Assembly: GCF_004138205.1 (NCBI RefSeq)
Contig: NZ_RXNQ01000001.1
Location: 62,001-126,000 of the forward strand
From: Pedobacter sp. SYP-B3415
GTDB taxonomy: Bacteria; Bacteroidota; Bacteroidia; Sphingobacteriales; Sphingobacteriaceae
Direction: 5' to 3'
Length of the DNA stretch: 64,000 nucleotides
The notes under the pieces were generated by a model. It ran no database searches. It was given only the letters and a program-made list of their open reading frames with translations, and was not told the DNA's origin. Of this stretch, positions 1-9,066 are shown piece after piece. How positions within the stretch are numbered: position 1 is the first letter of the stretch; every line of letters starts with the position of its first letter. A program made the translations under genes and the position numbers.

Positions 1-1
1 G

Positions 2-1102
2 CTTCGCAATCCATGGAGAAAGTTTGGGCTCGAAACGTATCACAATGACGGCCGCAGTTATGCACGGCCGGACAGCGGCATCAATGCCAGATATCCAGAG
101 GTGCGCAAATCATGGACTTATCACAGCGCGGCAAACGTTGTAAACACACCGCTGCAGCACAAAAAGCTGGTGATTTTTGGAAACAGCCTGGGCACGATAG
201 AAGCGCTTAGCGCCGATAACGGAAAAAAGATCTGGAGCTTCCAGACCGGCGGCGCGATCTACAGTTCTGCGGCTTCGTGGAAAGACCTTGTCATTACCGG
301 CTCAGGCGATGGCAAAGTTTACGCACTAAGAGCTGCGAACGGTAAGCCCGCCTGGACATTCGCAGCAAAACAGTCTGTGCTTGGAAGTCCGCTGGTTGAA
401 GGCAAAACTGTTTATATCGGCTCCAGCGATAGCTGTTTCCGGGCCCTGGATGCGCGTTCCGGCAAGGTCATCTGGACTTTCAACGGCCTTGGCGGGACGA
501 TCGTAGGCAAACCGCTCATCACCGGAAATACGATTGTATTCGGCTCATGGGACCGTCATCTGTACGCGCTTGATACCAGAACAGGTGCGCTGTTATGGAA
601 GTGGAACAACGGCAATGGCAACCGGATGCTATCGCCTGCCATGTGTACGCCGGTCGAAAAAGACGGTGTAATTTATATATCAGCGCCCGACCGTACCCTC
701 AGTGCGATTGATCTTGCTACTGGTCAGACCCTTTGGCGCAATAACGAAGCCCGGGTGCGGGAGTCGACCGGCATCGCCGCCGACGGCAGCTTTATTTATG
801 CAAAGACCATGCAGGACGAGGTGGTGGCTTTTAAACCCGGCCGCACGAACAGCGGAATCGCCTGGAGGCTGAACGTAGGTTTTGGGTACGAACATGCCCC
901 ATCCATGCTCATTGCCGGTAAAGACAAAGTATATTTTGGTACGCGTAACGGCGTAGTTTATGCAATCAGCCCTGACGGAAAAGCAACACGATGGGGCCAT
1001 AAGGTCGACAATTCAATGGTAAACACGGTAAATGTGCTTGCCGGCCGCAGAATCCTTGTCTCTACAATGGATGGTGTGGTTACGATGTTGCAGGAGCAAT
1101 AA
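2..1102 (+). CDS. PQQ-like beta-propeller repeat protein, 5' end outside the window
   Basis: The reading frame is open from base 2, so the gene starts upstream of the window. A GTG at 101 is only an internal possible start. The visible part contains at least five repeats of the PQQ/quinoprotein-like propeller type, each with an A-[LI]-D/N-x-x-[TNS]-G-[KQ]-x-x-W core (for example ALDTRTGALLWKW and AIDLATGQTLWR). These repeats build a beta-propeller, usually extracytoplasmic. In Bacteroidota such C-terminal propellers are often joined to an N-terminal enzyme domain such as a metallophosphoesterase, but that part is not visible here. The substrate is unknown, and no alcohol-dehydrogenase catalytic residues can be assigned. 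A 92-bp gap separates it from the next gene on the same strand. Confidence 0.85.
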   Translation, partial: LRNPWRKFGLETYHNDGRSYARPDSGINARYPEVRKSWTYHSAANVVNTPLQHKKLVIFGNSLGTIEALSADNGKKIWSFQTGGAIYSSAASWKDLVITGSGDGKVYALRAANGKPAWTFAAKQSVLGSPLVEGKTVYIGSSDSCFRALDARSGKVIWTFNGLGGTIVGKPLITGNTIVFGSWDRHLYALDTRTGALLWKWNNGNGNRMLSPAMCTPVEKDGVIYISAPDRTLSAIDLATGQTLWRNNEARVRESTGIAADGSFIYAKTMQDEVVAFKPGRTNSGIAWRLNVGFGYEHAPSMLIAGKDKVYFGTRNGVVYAISPDGKATRWGHKVDNSMVNTVNVLAGRRILVSTMDGVVTMLQEQ

Positions 1103-1194
1103 CGCTGAAGTGTCGGCCTTCTGTTCATCTTATTTTTATTTTTTTATTTAATCACAAAAACTATATCATTGCATTAAGATTAACGCTATCTCTC

Positions 1195-3195
1195 ATGCAT
1201 CTCAAATTCATCCTGGCATTGCTGCCCTTAGCAATTGCCTCTGCTGTTGGCTTCGCCCAAAGCCAAACCACACCTAAAACCTTCAAATTCGGAAAAGTCG
1301 ATCCCGCTGAATTTAACGTCCGGGCCGCCGGAGCTGACAGTGCTGCCGCTGCCATTAAAATATTTGATATCGGGAACGGCTATTTTGAAATAAATTCGCT
1401 TACCGGAGGCTTCGCATTTGTGTACGAACGGCATTTCCGGTACAAGATCAACAACAAAAATGCATATGACCTTGCTAATTTCGAAATAAGCCTTTTTCGG
1501 GGTTCAGGAACCAGCAAAGAAACGGTTGATAACCTGGAAGCCGCAACCTATAACCTCGAAAACGGAAAGGTAGTAGCCGTCAAAATGGCTAAAGATGCAC
1601 GCTTTACCGAAAACGTAGACAGATTTCGCAGCATCAAAAAATACACGCTTCCAAACGTTAAAGAAGGCTCAATTATCGAATACAAACTGCGCATCAAATC
1701 AGACTATATCTTCACGCTACGCGACTGGTCCTTTCAGGGAAGTTACCCGACACTATATTCAGAGTATTCAATCAGTATCCCCGAGTACTTCCGTTACAAG
1801 GTAAACCCTACCGGATTTTTCCCTATCCAGGTTGTAAAAAACGAGTCGGTCAATGCCAGCTACTACATTTCGGGCGCGGGATCTGTAGGAACTACGGCCT
1901 TATTTACCAAATATGTAGTCGAAAATGCACCCGCAGTAAAAGACGAGTCTTTTATCACAGCGCTGAGCGATTATACGGCGAAAATTGAGTTTGAACTGCT
2001 TTCAACGAACTTCCCCGGCGAATTTTACCGGGATTATACAGGGAACTGGGGCAAAATTATAGCAGACCTGTATGCAGATGAAAGTTTTGGCGGTTATGCA
2101 AAAAAATCAGGATTTACCCGGAGCATCGTTACCGAACTGATCAAGAACGACACGGCAGATAAAGACCGCATCAGGCATATTTTCAACTATGTTCAAAAGA
2201 ACATGAAGTGGAACGGCAGTCACCAGATGTACAGTTCATTTACAAATGTGAAGTCGGCAATGGAAAAAAAGACAGGCAATTCGGCAGATATCAATCTTGC
2301 TTTGCTTGCCCTTTTGTCTGAAGCAAAAATAGAAGCAAGCCCCGTACTGCTGAGTACACGGCCGAATGGGGCGCACCCCGGTTATCCCATGCTCAGCAAG
2401 TTCGACAATATTGTTATTGAGGCCGTAGCCGGAAAGGAGACTTATCTGCTCGATGCAACCGGTCCGGAGAATTATCCGGGCATGATTGGGGCGGTAAGTC
2501 TGAACCATACCGGTTTGCGGGTTGGCTCGTCGGCCGGATGGATCTCACTCGAAGCATCATCTCCGGCGCGGAAGACTTATATGTACAATCTCACCCTTGG
2601 CACTGACAATAAACTATCAGGTACCCTCTTCCATTACAATAGCGGGCACAGCGGTGTGAGCCGGCGCACGGGCTACCGGAAAGCGGCTAACGAGGCCGAC
2701 TTTCTTAAATCGTTTAAATCTGAAAAACCTGGCTTAAACATTCTCAAGTACAAAGTCGATGCTCTTGACAATTTACACGAAACGCTTATTGAAACGATGG
2801 ACATAACCATCGACGAGCAGGTTGAGGAAGCGGGCAATTTGGTATATTTTAATCCGCTTTTATTCGAACGTACAAAAGAGAATCCGTTCAAACTTGAAGA
2901 ACGGAAGTTTCCGGTAGACTTTGCCTATCCTTCGGAAGAAGTATATAAGATTATGGTGAGTTATCCAGTGGGATACAAAATCGAGAAGACACCAAAGAGC
3001 GAAATATTTAAACTAAAAGACAATTCAGCGGCATTTACTTTTATTTTCAATGAGCAGGATAATCAGATACTTATAACAAGTAAGATCGCTATAAATAAAT
3101 CTCTCTTCAGCCCTGAAGAGTACCACGATCTGAAGGAGCTTTTCAAGAATATTGTAAGTAAACAGGCAGAACAAATTGTTTTCAAAAAGATATGA
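1195..3195 (+). CDS. DUF3857 protein with degenerate transglutaminase-like domain
   Basis: A 666-residue protein with a signal peptide (about residues 1-21, ending in GFAQ), so it is exported. An N-terminal DUF3857-type beta domain (about 60-260) is followed by a transglutaminase-like core (about 310-425) and a C-terminal beta region. In the core the usual G-D-C-K-D catalytic cysteine motif reads GNSAD (Ser363), and the usual F-N-H-V histidine position reads FDNIV. Both catalytic residues therefore appear lost, while the later LLDAT motif is kept. It is probably a non-enzymatic binding or partner protein. The stop overlaps the start of the next gene (ATGA), so the two are translationally coupled. 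The cellular role of such pairs is not known. Confidence 0.8.
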   Translation: MHLKFILALLPLAIASAVGFAQSQTTPKTFKFGKVDPAEFNVRAAGADSAAAAIKIFDIGNGYFEINSLTGGFAFVYERHFRYKINNKNAYDLANFEISLFRGSGTSKETVDNLEAATYNLENGKVVAVKMAKDARFTENVDRFRSIKKYTLPNVKEGSIIEYKLRIKSDYIFTLRDWSFQGSYPTLYSEYSISIPEYFRYKVNPTGFFPIQVVKNESVNASYYISGAGSVGTTALFTKYVVENAPAVKDESFITALSDYTAKIEFELLSTNFPGEFYRDYTGNWGKIIADLYADESFGGYAKKSGFTRSIVTELIKNDTADKDRIRHIFNYVQKNMKWNGSHQMYSSFTNVKSAMEKKTGNSADINLALLALLSEAKIEASPVLLSTRPNGAHPGYPMLSKFDNIVIEAVAGKETYLLDATGPENYPGMIGAVSLNHTGLRVGSSAGWISLEASSPARKTYMYNLTLGTDNKLSGTLFHYNSGHSGVSRRTGYRKAANEADFLKSFKSEKPGLNILKYKVDALDNLHETLIETMDITIDEQVEEAGNLVYFNPLLFERTKENPFKLEERKFPVDFAYPSEEVYKIMVSYPVGYKIEKTPKSEIFKLKDNSAAFTFIFNEQDNQILITSKIAINKSLFSPEEYHDLKELFKNIVSKQAEQIVFKKI

Positions 3196-5087
3196 TCAGG
3201 AAATTGATAACAGCAATTCTGACAACCTGCTTTGTTACCGCAGCCTCTGCACAAGACTACGATGCAGGCAAAATTGCGGGCAACCTTCAGGAAAAAGCAT
3301 CTTATATTGTCCGTATGGATGATACCCGGTTCGAAGTGAAAGGTCCCGGAAACGCCGTGCAGACCACCAAATACGTCGTAACCGTACTAAATAAAAACGG
3401 CGACCATGCTGCTGCCTTCACCGAGTTTTACGATCGTTCCAGTTCGATTTACAACCTTAAGGCAACCCTTTATGACGCCTGGGGTAAAAAAACAAAAGAA
3501 TACAAATCATCTGATTTCATAGACCAGAGCGCCATTTCAAGCTATTCGCTTTATGAAGATTACCGGGTGAAACACCTCGCTGCAAGCAACCAGAGTTATC
3601 CTTATACGTTCGAGTACAGTTTTAGTAAAAGTTTTGACGGGCTGCTCAATTACCCCTCCTGGAATCCCCTGGCCGACTTTGGTTTTGCGGTAGAGCGCTC
3701 GTCCTATGAACTGATTGTTCCAGAAGGATTTAGGGTGAAAATGCTTAAGAGCAATAATCTGCAGACAGATTCGACACTGAAAGATCACAAAATGCACTAT
3801 CGCTGGACAGCCAGTAACCTGGCCGCGTACGAGGATGAGCCATTCAGTACAGGGCTGAACCAGCTTACACCATGGGTACAGGTATCGCCAAATAAGTTTG
3901 TTTATGACCGGTCTGAAGGTAAGCTTGGCAACTGGAATGATCTGGGAAAGTGGATTTTTGACCTGAGCAGCGGCGGTGACAAGTTAAGCCCTGAAAAAGC
4001 AAAACTCGTACATGAATTAACAAAGGATTGCGTTACGCCGGCACAGAAGGTGGCCGTGCTCTATAACCACCTGCAGCAAAGCACCAGATATGTCAGCGTA
4101 CAACTCGGGATAGGCGGCTTTCGCCCTATAGCCGCTGAAAAGGTCTCGCAGGTAAGTTATGGCGATTGTAAGGCGCTTTCTAACTATATGAAAGCCATGC
4201 TGCAGGAAGTCGGCATTTCTTCGCAACTTGTAGTGATCGGCGCAGGCATGCCATCACTGAAAAAAGACTTCGCGAGCTTCAATCAGGCCAACCATATGAT
4301 TCTGAGTGTTCCTATGGGAAAGGACACGACGTGGCTTGAGTGTACCAGCCAGCGCACTCCGGGCGGTTATGTGTCTCAAAGCATAGCAAACCGCACAGTA
4401 TTGCTGGTTACAGAAAAGGGAGGTGTTTTAGCGCGCACACCCGCGCTGACCCCTCAGAAAAACTATCAGCGCAGACAAGCCGAAGTTGTACTGCATGAAG
4501 ACGGAAACGCGGATATTATGATCAATACGACTTTTGGGGCTGCTCAGTATGAAGGCAATATGGAGATGTTGTCATCTGAACCATCTGAACAGCGAAAGTA
4601 TCTGATTGAAAGTTATAGTACTATAAGCCCTGAGATTATCTCCTATGCGCTGCGTCAGCCAGATCGTACAAAAGCTGAAATGCAGGAAGAGCTGAAGGTA
4701 AAGGCATCAAAAATCCTCACATCTGGTGGCGACAAAGCATTTTTAACCCTGAATCTGCTGAACAGGCGGGAGTCTGTTCCTGCTTCAGTAGAAAACAGGA
4801 AAACTCCCTTTGCTCTTCCTTTCGGGTTTCAGGACGACGATGAGTTGACCTTTACACTTCCAAAAGGCTACAAAGTTGAGTTTTTGCCCAAGCCGGTAAG
4901 CCACGAAAGTGAGTTTGGAAAATATGAAATCAACATGAGCGAGAAAGAAGGCAAAATAATTTACAGACGACGCTTGCTGATCAATGACCGTACTTTTGGA
5001 CCAGACCGGTACAACGCCCTGGTCGATTTTTACAAAAAGATCTACCAGGCAGATAAGGTCAAGGCTGTTCTGGCAAAAATATCCTGA
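3192..5087 (+). CDS. DUF3857 and transglutaminase-like domain protein (catalytic residues present)
   Basis: A 631-residue secreted protein with signal peptide MIRKLITAILTTCFVTAASA, a DUF3857 domain (about 45-250) and a transglutaminase-like core (about 280-400). The catalytic cysteine is visible in SYGDCKALSN (Cys326), a histidine in NQANHMI (His368), and the acidic position in WLECTS. This arrangement is typical of the papain-like transglutaminase fold, whose members can be proteases or cross-linking enzymes. The substrate is not known. The ATG overlaps the stop of the preceding paralogue by 4 bases, so the pair is one operon with one apparently inactive and one apparently active member. A bidirectional hairpin terminator follows directly. 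Confidence 0.85.
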   Translation: MIRKLITAILTTCFVTAASAQDYDAGKIAGNLQEKASYIVRMDDTRFEVKGPGNAVQTTKYVVTVLNKNGDHAAAFTEFYDRSSSIYNLKATLYDAWGKKTKEYKSSDFIDQSAISSYSLYEDYRVKHLAASNQSYPYTFEYSFSKSFDGLLNYPSWNPLADFGFAVERSSYELIVPEGFRVKMLKSNNLQTDSTLKDHKMHYRWTASNLAAYEDEPFSTGLNQLTPWVQVSPNKFVYDRSEGKLGNWNDLGKWIFDLSSGGDKLSPEKAKLVHELTKDCVTPAQKVAVLYNHLQQSTRYVSVQLGIGGFRPIAAEKVSQVSYGDCKALSNYMKAMLQEVGISSQLVVIGAGMPSLKKDFASFNQANHMILSVPMGKDTTWLECTSQRTPGGYVSQSIANRTVLLVTEKGGVLARTPALTPQKNYQRRQAEVVLHEDGNADIMINTTFGAAQYEGNMEMLSSEPSEQRKYLIESYSTISPEIISYALRQPDRTKAEMQEELKVKASKILTSGGDKAFLTLNLLNRRESVPASVENRKTPFALPFGFQDDDELTFTLPKGYKVEFLPKPVSHESEFGKYEINMSEKEGKIIYRRRLLINDRTFGPDRYNALVDFYKKIYQADKVKAVLAKIS

Positions 5088-5127
5088 TAAAAAAGGCTGC
5101 AGGTTAAACCTGCAGCCCTTGTTTTTT
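5086..5127. terminator. Bidirectional terminator between DUF3857 gene and M16 gene
   Basis: A perfect inverted repeat GGCTGCAGG / CCTGCAGCC lies at 5095-5117. An A-run stands on its left (T-run on the minus strand) and a T-run on its right. It can end both convergent operons. The stop codon of the minus-strand M16 gene (5104-5106) lies in the loop, so the last codons of that gene form one arm of the stem. Confidence 0.8.
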
Positions 5128-6390
5128 TCCAACCACCACTTCAACAAAGTTTTGCGGGTCCAGATAACGACGCGCAAGCTGCTGCAACTTATCTGCGCTC
5201 ACCTCGCGTATGGTCTGGATATAATTTTTGTAATACCCGTAGTCAAGGCCCGAGAAATAAACATTCTTAAACTTGTCTGCGTGCGAAAAAACGTTCTCAA
5301 GGCTACCCAGTAATGAGCCCATCATGTAGTTGCGAACCAGCGAAAGCTCCTCCTCGCCTATCAGCTCTTCATGTAAGAGGCTGATTTCTTTGTAAATTTC
5401 CGAGAGTGCTGCCCCGCAGACATCAGCGCCTACTTCTGTCGACACAAAAAAGTAACCGGCATGCTTCAGCGATGCAAGTCCGGAGCCGATTCCATAGGTG
5501 AAGCCTTTATCTTCGCGGATGTTGGCCATCAGCCTCGAGCCGAAATATCCACCCAACACACAGTTTAACACCTGCAAGGCAGGGAAATCCGGATCGCGGC
5601 GGTTAATACTCAGTGAACCAAGGCGGATGGCTGATTGCAGGGCGTCAGGAACTTCACTGTAGATTTCTTTACGGGATGAATCAGGAGCTTCAAAATGCTG
5701 TGCCTCACTTTTCTGCGTTTCATTCCAGTCGCGGCCAAAAAACTTGTCAAGCAGCGAGAAAGATGTTTCTTCGAACTTACCCGCAGCAATGATGGTGCAG
5801 TTTGCCGGGCCGTAACCGGCTTCAAAGTAATCCTGCAGCATAGCTCTGGTCAGCGCATCAAAATCTTCGGCTACCGGAACATATCCATAGGGCGTTCCTT
5901 CCAGCAAAGTTCCCGAAAACAATCTGCGCGCAACAAAATCGTTTTTCTTAAGATTTACCAGCAGTTTTTGTTTCTGGTTGCGAACAAAGATGGCAAGCTC
6001 TTCATCAGGAAATACGCTGCCTGTAAGCACATCGTATACAATCGGCAATACCGCTTCAAGATGTTTATTCAGGGTATACAACGTGAGCGACGCATGGTCC
6101 GGGTTGTAATCCGTCTGCAGAAACGCACCATAAAAGTCCACCCGTTCTGCAATTTCTTTTGCAGACAGGCGCGCCGTTCCGTTATTAAGCAGGTTGTTTG
6201 CTGCCATTGACTGCAGCGGATTCGCCTGCCGGCCTATATTCTCGAAAATAAACTCGATCCTCACCAGGTCCTGTTCGGGTGCGTAAAGTGAAAAGACCGG
6301 GACCCCGTTTTGCAAATGACGCTTCACCGGTTCGATGAAGTGTATATCTGAAACCAGCCTGAAAGCCGGTGCTTCGCTTCTGTTAAGCAT
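5104..6390 (-). CDS. M16-family peptidase homologue lacking the HxxEH zinc motif
   Basis: A 428-residue insulinase/pitrilysin (M16) fold protein. It has the M16 architecture but no HxxEH zinc-binding motif in the N-terminal half, where the corresponding region reads RQANPLQSMAANNLL. It keeps the C-terminal R/Y signature around LMANIREDKGFTYGIGS, which in heterodimeric M16B enzymes belongs to the non-catalytic subunit. The gene overlaps the 3' end of the upstream catalytic M16 gene by 8 bp, which supports co-translation and a heterodimer. No signal peptide is evident, so a cytoplasmic or otherwise non-Sec location is likely. Its substrate is not known. The stop codon lies inside the terminator hairpin. 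Confidence 0.85.
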   Translation of the reverse strand: MLNRSEAPAFRLVSDIHFIEPVKRHLQNGVPVFSLYAPEQDLVRIEFIFENIGRQANPLQSMAANNLLNNGTARLSAKEIAERVDFYGAFLQTDYNPDHASLTLYTLNKHLEAVLPIVYDVLTGSVFPDEELAIFVRNQKQKLLVNLKKNDFVARRLFSGTLLEGTPYGYVPVAEDFDALTRAMLQDYFEAGYGPANCTIIAAGKFEETSFSLLDKFFGRDWNETQKSEAQHFEAPDSSRKEIYSEVPDALQSAIRLGSLSINRRDPDFPALQVLNCVLGGYFGSRLMANIREDKGFTYGIGSGLASLKHAGYFFVSTEVGADVCGAALSEIYKEISLLHEELIGEEELSLVRNYMMGSLLGSLENVFSHADKFKNVYFSGLDYGYYKNYIQTIREVSADKLQQLARRYLDPQNFVEVVVGKKQGLQV

Positions 6391-7621
6391 TTTTTAAATA
6401 ATAAAGGATGGAACTTTTTTCTTTTGTAAACGTAGCCGCCGCAGCCTGTCTGATCTGTCCGGCGTCGACATCAAGGTAACGGCCTGTTTCTTCGCTCAGC
6501 AGGGCTGCATCCCCAAGCAATTCGTAAAAAGCAAGGTTCATTGCCTTGTCGAGTAAACTCATCTCGGCAAATAGCATAGTCGATTCCACCTTGTTTTTTA
6601 CTTTTGTTAGCTCTTCTTCAGTTACCAGCTCTTCAGCCACACGCCGCAATTCTTCCCAAATTGCCTGTTCAGCCTGTTCCATAGCGATACCTTCAGCCAG
6701 TTTACCTTCCACAATAAAAAGCCCGTTATCAAGACTACCCATGTTATAGCCGTTAATCTCGGTAAAGAGCTGCTTTTCTTTCAAAAGAGCATTATACAGT
6801 CTCGACGACTTCCCGCGGGAAAGAATATCAGAAAGCAGGTCAAAGGCATAATAATCGGGATCTGTACGTTTTCCCATTTTAAACGCCATATAGATCGCAT
6901 CCAGGGGAACATCGGCCTTCACCGTTTCCGTTCTGGCCTCTGTTTGCTCCGGCTCCTGGGGTAGAGTACGGTTATACTTTTCTCCGGCCGGAATGTCGCC
7001 GAACCATTTGTTCGCCAGCGCTTTCATTTCGGCAGTTTTTACATTACCTCCTACCACGAGGATCGCATTCTGCGGATTATAGTGTTTTTTAAAAAATGCC
7101 CTGACATCTGCCATGGTGGCGTTTTCTATATGCGACAGTTCCTTCCCGATGGTTGCCCAGCGGTAGGGATGCTCACGGTAGGCCAGCGGCCGCAGTTTAA
7201 GCCAGACATCGCCATACGGCTGATTCAGGTAACGCTGCTTAAATTCTTCACAAACCACGTTGCGCTGAACCTCCAGGCTTTTATCAGTGAATGCCAGGCT
7301 CAGCATCCGGTCGCTTTCCAGCCAGAAAGCTGTTTCTATATTTTCCGCAGGCAGCGTCAGATAATAGTTCGTAATGTCATTGCTGGTGAATGCATTGTTT
7401 TCCCCTCCTACCCGCTGCAATGGCTCGTCGTAGGTTGGAATGTTGACAGAGCCGCCAAACATTAGGTGTTCGAAAAGGTGTGCGAAACCTGTTTGTTCAG
7501 GGTTTTCATCCCGCGCACCAACATCATAGAGTACATTTAATACGGCCATCGGCGTCGTGGGATCTTCATGCACCAGGACTTTCAGTCCGTTATCAAGCGT
7601 AAAACGGTTAAAACTTACCAT
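6383..7621 (-). CDS. M16-family zinc metallopeptidase, catalytic subunit
   Basis: An M16 (insulinase-like) metallopeptidase. The inverted zinc motif HLFEH is at residues 48-52 when counted from the ATG at 7621, and the further acidic ligand lies in VVCEEFKQRY. The frame extends upstream to 7702, but the extra 27 residues do not look like M16 sequence. The conserved fold begins at MVSFNRFTLDNGLKV, so the start at 7621 is preferred. With the overlapping downstream partner lacking HxxEH it makes a typical M16B pair, in which the two proteins form one peptide-degrading chamber. Peptide turnover is the usual role of the family; the particular substrate cannot be read from sequence. Confidence 0.88.
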   Translation of the reverse strand: MVSFNRFTLDNGLKVLVHEDPTTPMAVLNVLYDVGARDENPEQTGFAHLFEHLMFGGSVNIPTYDEPLQRVGGENNAFTSNDITNYYLTLPAENIETAFWLESDRMLSLAFTDKSLEVQRNVVCEEFKQRYLNQPYGDVWLKLRPLAYREHPYRWATIGKELSHIENATMADVRAFFKKHYNPQNAILVVGGNVKTAEMKALANKWFGDIPAGEKYNRTLPQEPEQTEARTETVKADVPLDAIYMAFKMGKRTDPDYYAFDLLSDILSRGKSSRLYNALLKEKQLFTEINGYNMGSLDNGLFIVEGKLAEGIAMEQAEQAIWEELRRVAEELVTEEELTKVKNKVESTMLFAEMSLLDKAMNLAFYELLGDAALLSEETGRYLDVDAGQIRQAAAATFTKEKSSILYYLKNA

Positions 7622-7804
7622 AGGATCTGCTAAAGCCGGTAAATATAGTTTATTCCTTTGTAATCTTTCCCTGCATTCAAACAGCTGATGCCATACTGAC
7701 AATTTCTTCGCTCCCGGCTCAATCGCCTCATCGCTTTTTTGTAAAATGCATCACATTTTCGGTCCGACAGTTTCTGCCGGGCGCATCAGGAACGGTATTA
7801 TTGG

Positions 7805-7812
7805 TATATTTG
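7805..7812 (+). promoter_or_regulatory. -7 promoter box of mqnC
   Basis: TATATTTG matches the Bacteroidota -7 consensus TAnnTTTG. Only 4 nt separate it from the mqnC ATG, so the mRNA is expected to be leaderless or nearly so. No clear -33 TTG is seen. Confidence 0.6.
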
Positions 7813-7816
7813 CAGT

Positions 7817-8941
7817 ATGAATACTGCCGACTTGCTGCAAAAAGCCCGGAACTTCGAATTTCTTAGTATTGAAGAAGGAATGTTCTTATTCCGGGAAGCA
7901 GATACCGCTTCGCTGATGTTTACCGCAAACGCGCTCAGGAAAATCCAGGTTCCGGGCGGCAAGGTTACCTGGCAGATCGACCGGAATGTAAATACGACAA
8001 ATGTTTGTATAGCCAATTGCAAGTTCTGTAATTTCTTTCGCCGCCCAGGCCATGAAGACAGCTACATTACCGACATAGAAACCTATAAAGTAAAGATTGA
8101 AGAGACCTTCAGGCTTGGTGGCGACCAGTTGCTTCTGCAGGGCGGGCATCACCCCGATCTGGGCTTGCAGTTTTACGCAGACCTTTTCAAAAAACTGAAA
8201 GAACTTTATCCTGACCTGAAGTTGCATGCGTTAGGTCCGCCTGAGATCGCGCACATTGCTAAACTGGAAGGCATCTCGCATACCCAGGTTTTAAGTACAC
8301 TGAAAGATGCAGGTCTTGATTCACTTCCCGGCGCAGGCGCCGAGATTTTGAATGACCGTGTTCGCCGGTTGATCAGCAAGGGCAAATGCGGGGGAAAAGA
8401 ATGGCTGGATGTGATGCGTGCCGCTCATCAGCTTGACATTACCACCTCTGCAACCATGATGTTCGGGCACGTGGAAACCCTGTACGAACGTTTTGAGCAC
8501 CTGGCCTGGATCAGGGAGGTACAAAGTGAAAAGCCCGAACATGCTAACGGATTTCTGGCCTTCATACCCTGGCCGTTCCAGGATGATGGCACACTGCTCA
8601 AACGCCTGCGCGGTATCAGCAACAATGTCTCTGCAGATGAATACATCAGGATGATTGCCCTGAGCCGTATTATGCTGCCCAACGTCCGGAACATTCAGGC
8701 CAGCTGGCTTACCGTTGGAAAAAAGACGGCCCAGTTATGCCTGCACGCGGGGGCAAATGACTTTGGGTCAATTATGATCGAGGAAAACGTGGTTTCAGCC
8801 GCTGGCGCCCCTCATCGCTTTACCGCTGCAGGAATTCAGCGCGCCATTCGCGAAGCCGGCTTTGAACCGCAGCTGAGGGGGCAGAAATATAACTACCGCG
8901 ATCTTCCCGAACATCTTGAGGAACAGGTGATCAATTACTAA
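7817..8941 (+). CDS. mqnC: Cyclic dehypoxanthinyl futalosine synthase (MqnC)
   Basis: A 374-residue radical SAM enzyme. The [4Fe-4S] cluster motif CxxxCxxC is Cys64-Cys68-Cys71 (CIANCKFC). The glycine-rich strand LLQGGHHPDLG and the C-terminal region with SWLTVGKKTAQ and GANDFGSIMIEENVVSAAG are typical of MqnC, which converts dehypoxanthinyl futalosine to its cyclic form in the futalosine route to menaquinone. CofH and MqnE are relatives, but the C-terminal motifs fit MqnC best. No other mqn gene is in the window. The gene stands alone, divergent from the M16 pair, with a -7 box directly before the start. Confidence 0.92.
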   Translation: MNTADLLQKARNFEFLSIEEGMFLFREADTASLMFTANALRKIQVPGGKVTWQIDRNVNTTNVCIANCKFCNFFRRPGHEDSYITDIETYKVKIEETFRLGGDQLLLQGGHHPDLGLQFYADLFKKLKELYPDLKLHALGPPEIAHIAKLEGISHTQVLSTLKDAGLDSLPGAGAEILNDRVRRLISKGKCGGKEWLDVMRAAHQLDITTSATMMFGHVETLYERFEHLAWIREVQSEKPEHANGFLAFIPWPFQDDGTLLKRLRGISNNVSADEYIRMIALSRIMLPNVRNIQASWLTVGKKTAQLCLHAGANDFGSIMIEENVVSAAGAPHRFTAAGIQRAIREAGFEPQLRGQKYNYRDLPEHLEEQVINY

Positions 8942-9002
8942 GCCTAGGAGCTGCGCGACAGCCTCTCACAGGTACCTGAAAAAGCGCAGGTTACCCATGC
9001 TT

Positions 9003-9040
9003 AAAAAAATGGGATAAATGGCTTTCGCCACTTACCCCAT
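9003..9040 (-). terminator. Terminator of the ferritin-like operon
   Basis: On the minus strand a 14-bp stem with two G-U pairs (arms 9040-9027 and 9022-9009) and a GAAA loop is followed by a run of seven T residues. It lies just after the stop of the second ferritin-like gene. Confidence 0.75.
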
Positions 9041-9066
9041 ACCTAAAACTAAACGTTTATGGAACG

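Noticed and set aside
5695..6210. A 171-residue plus-strand open frame within the M16 gene
   Set aside because: Antisense to a recognised M16 protein, Arg-rich, without motifs.
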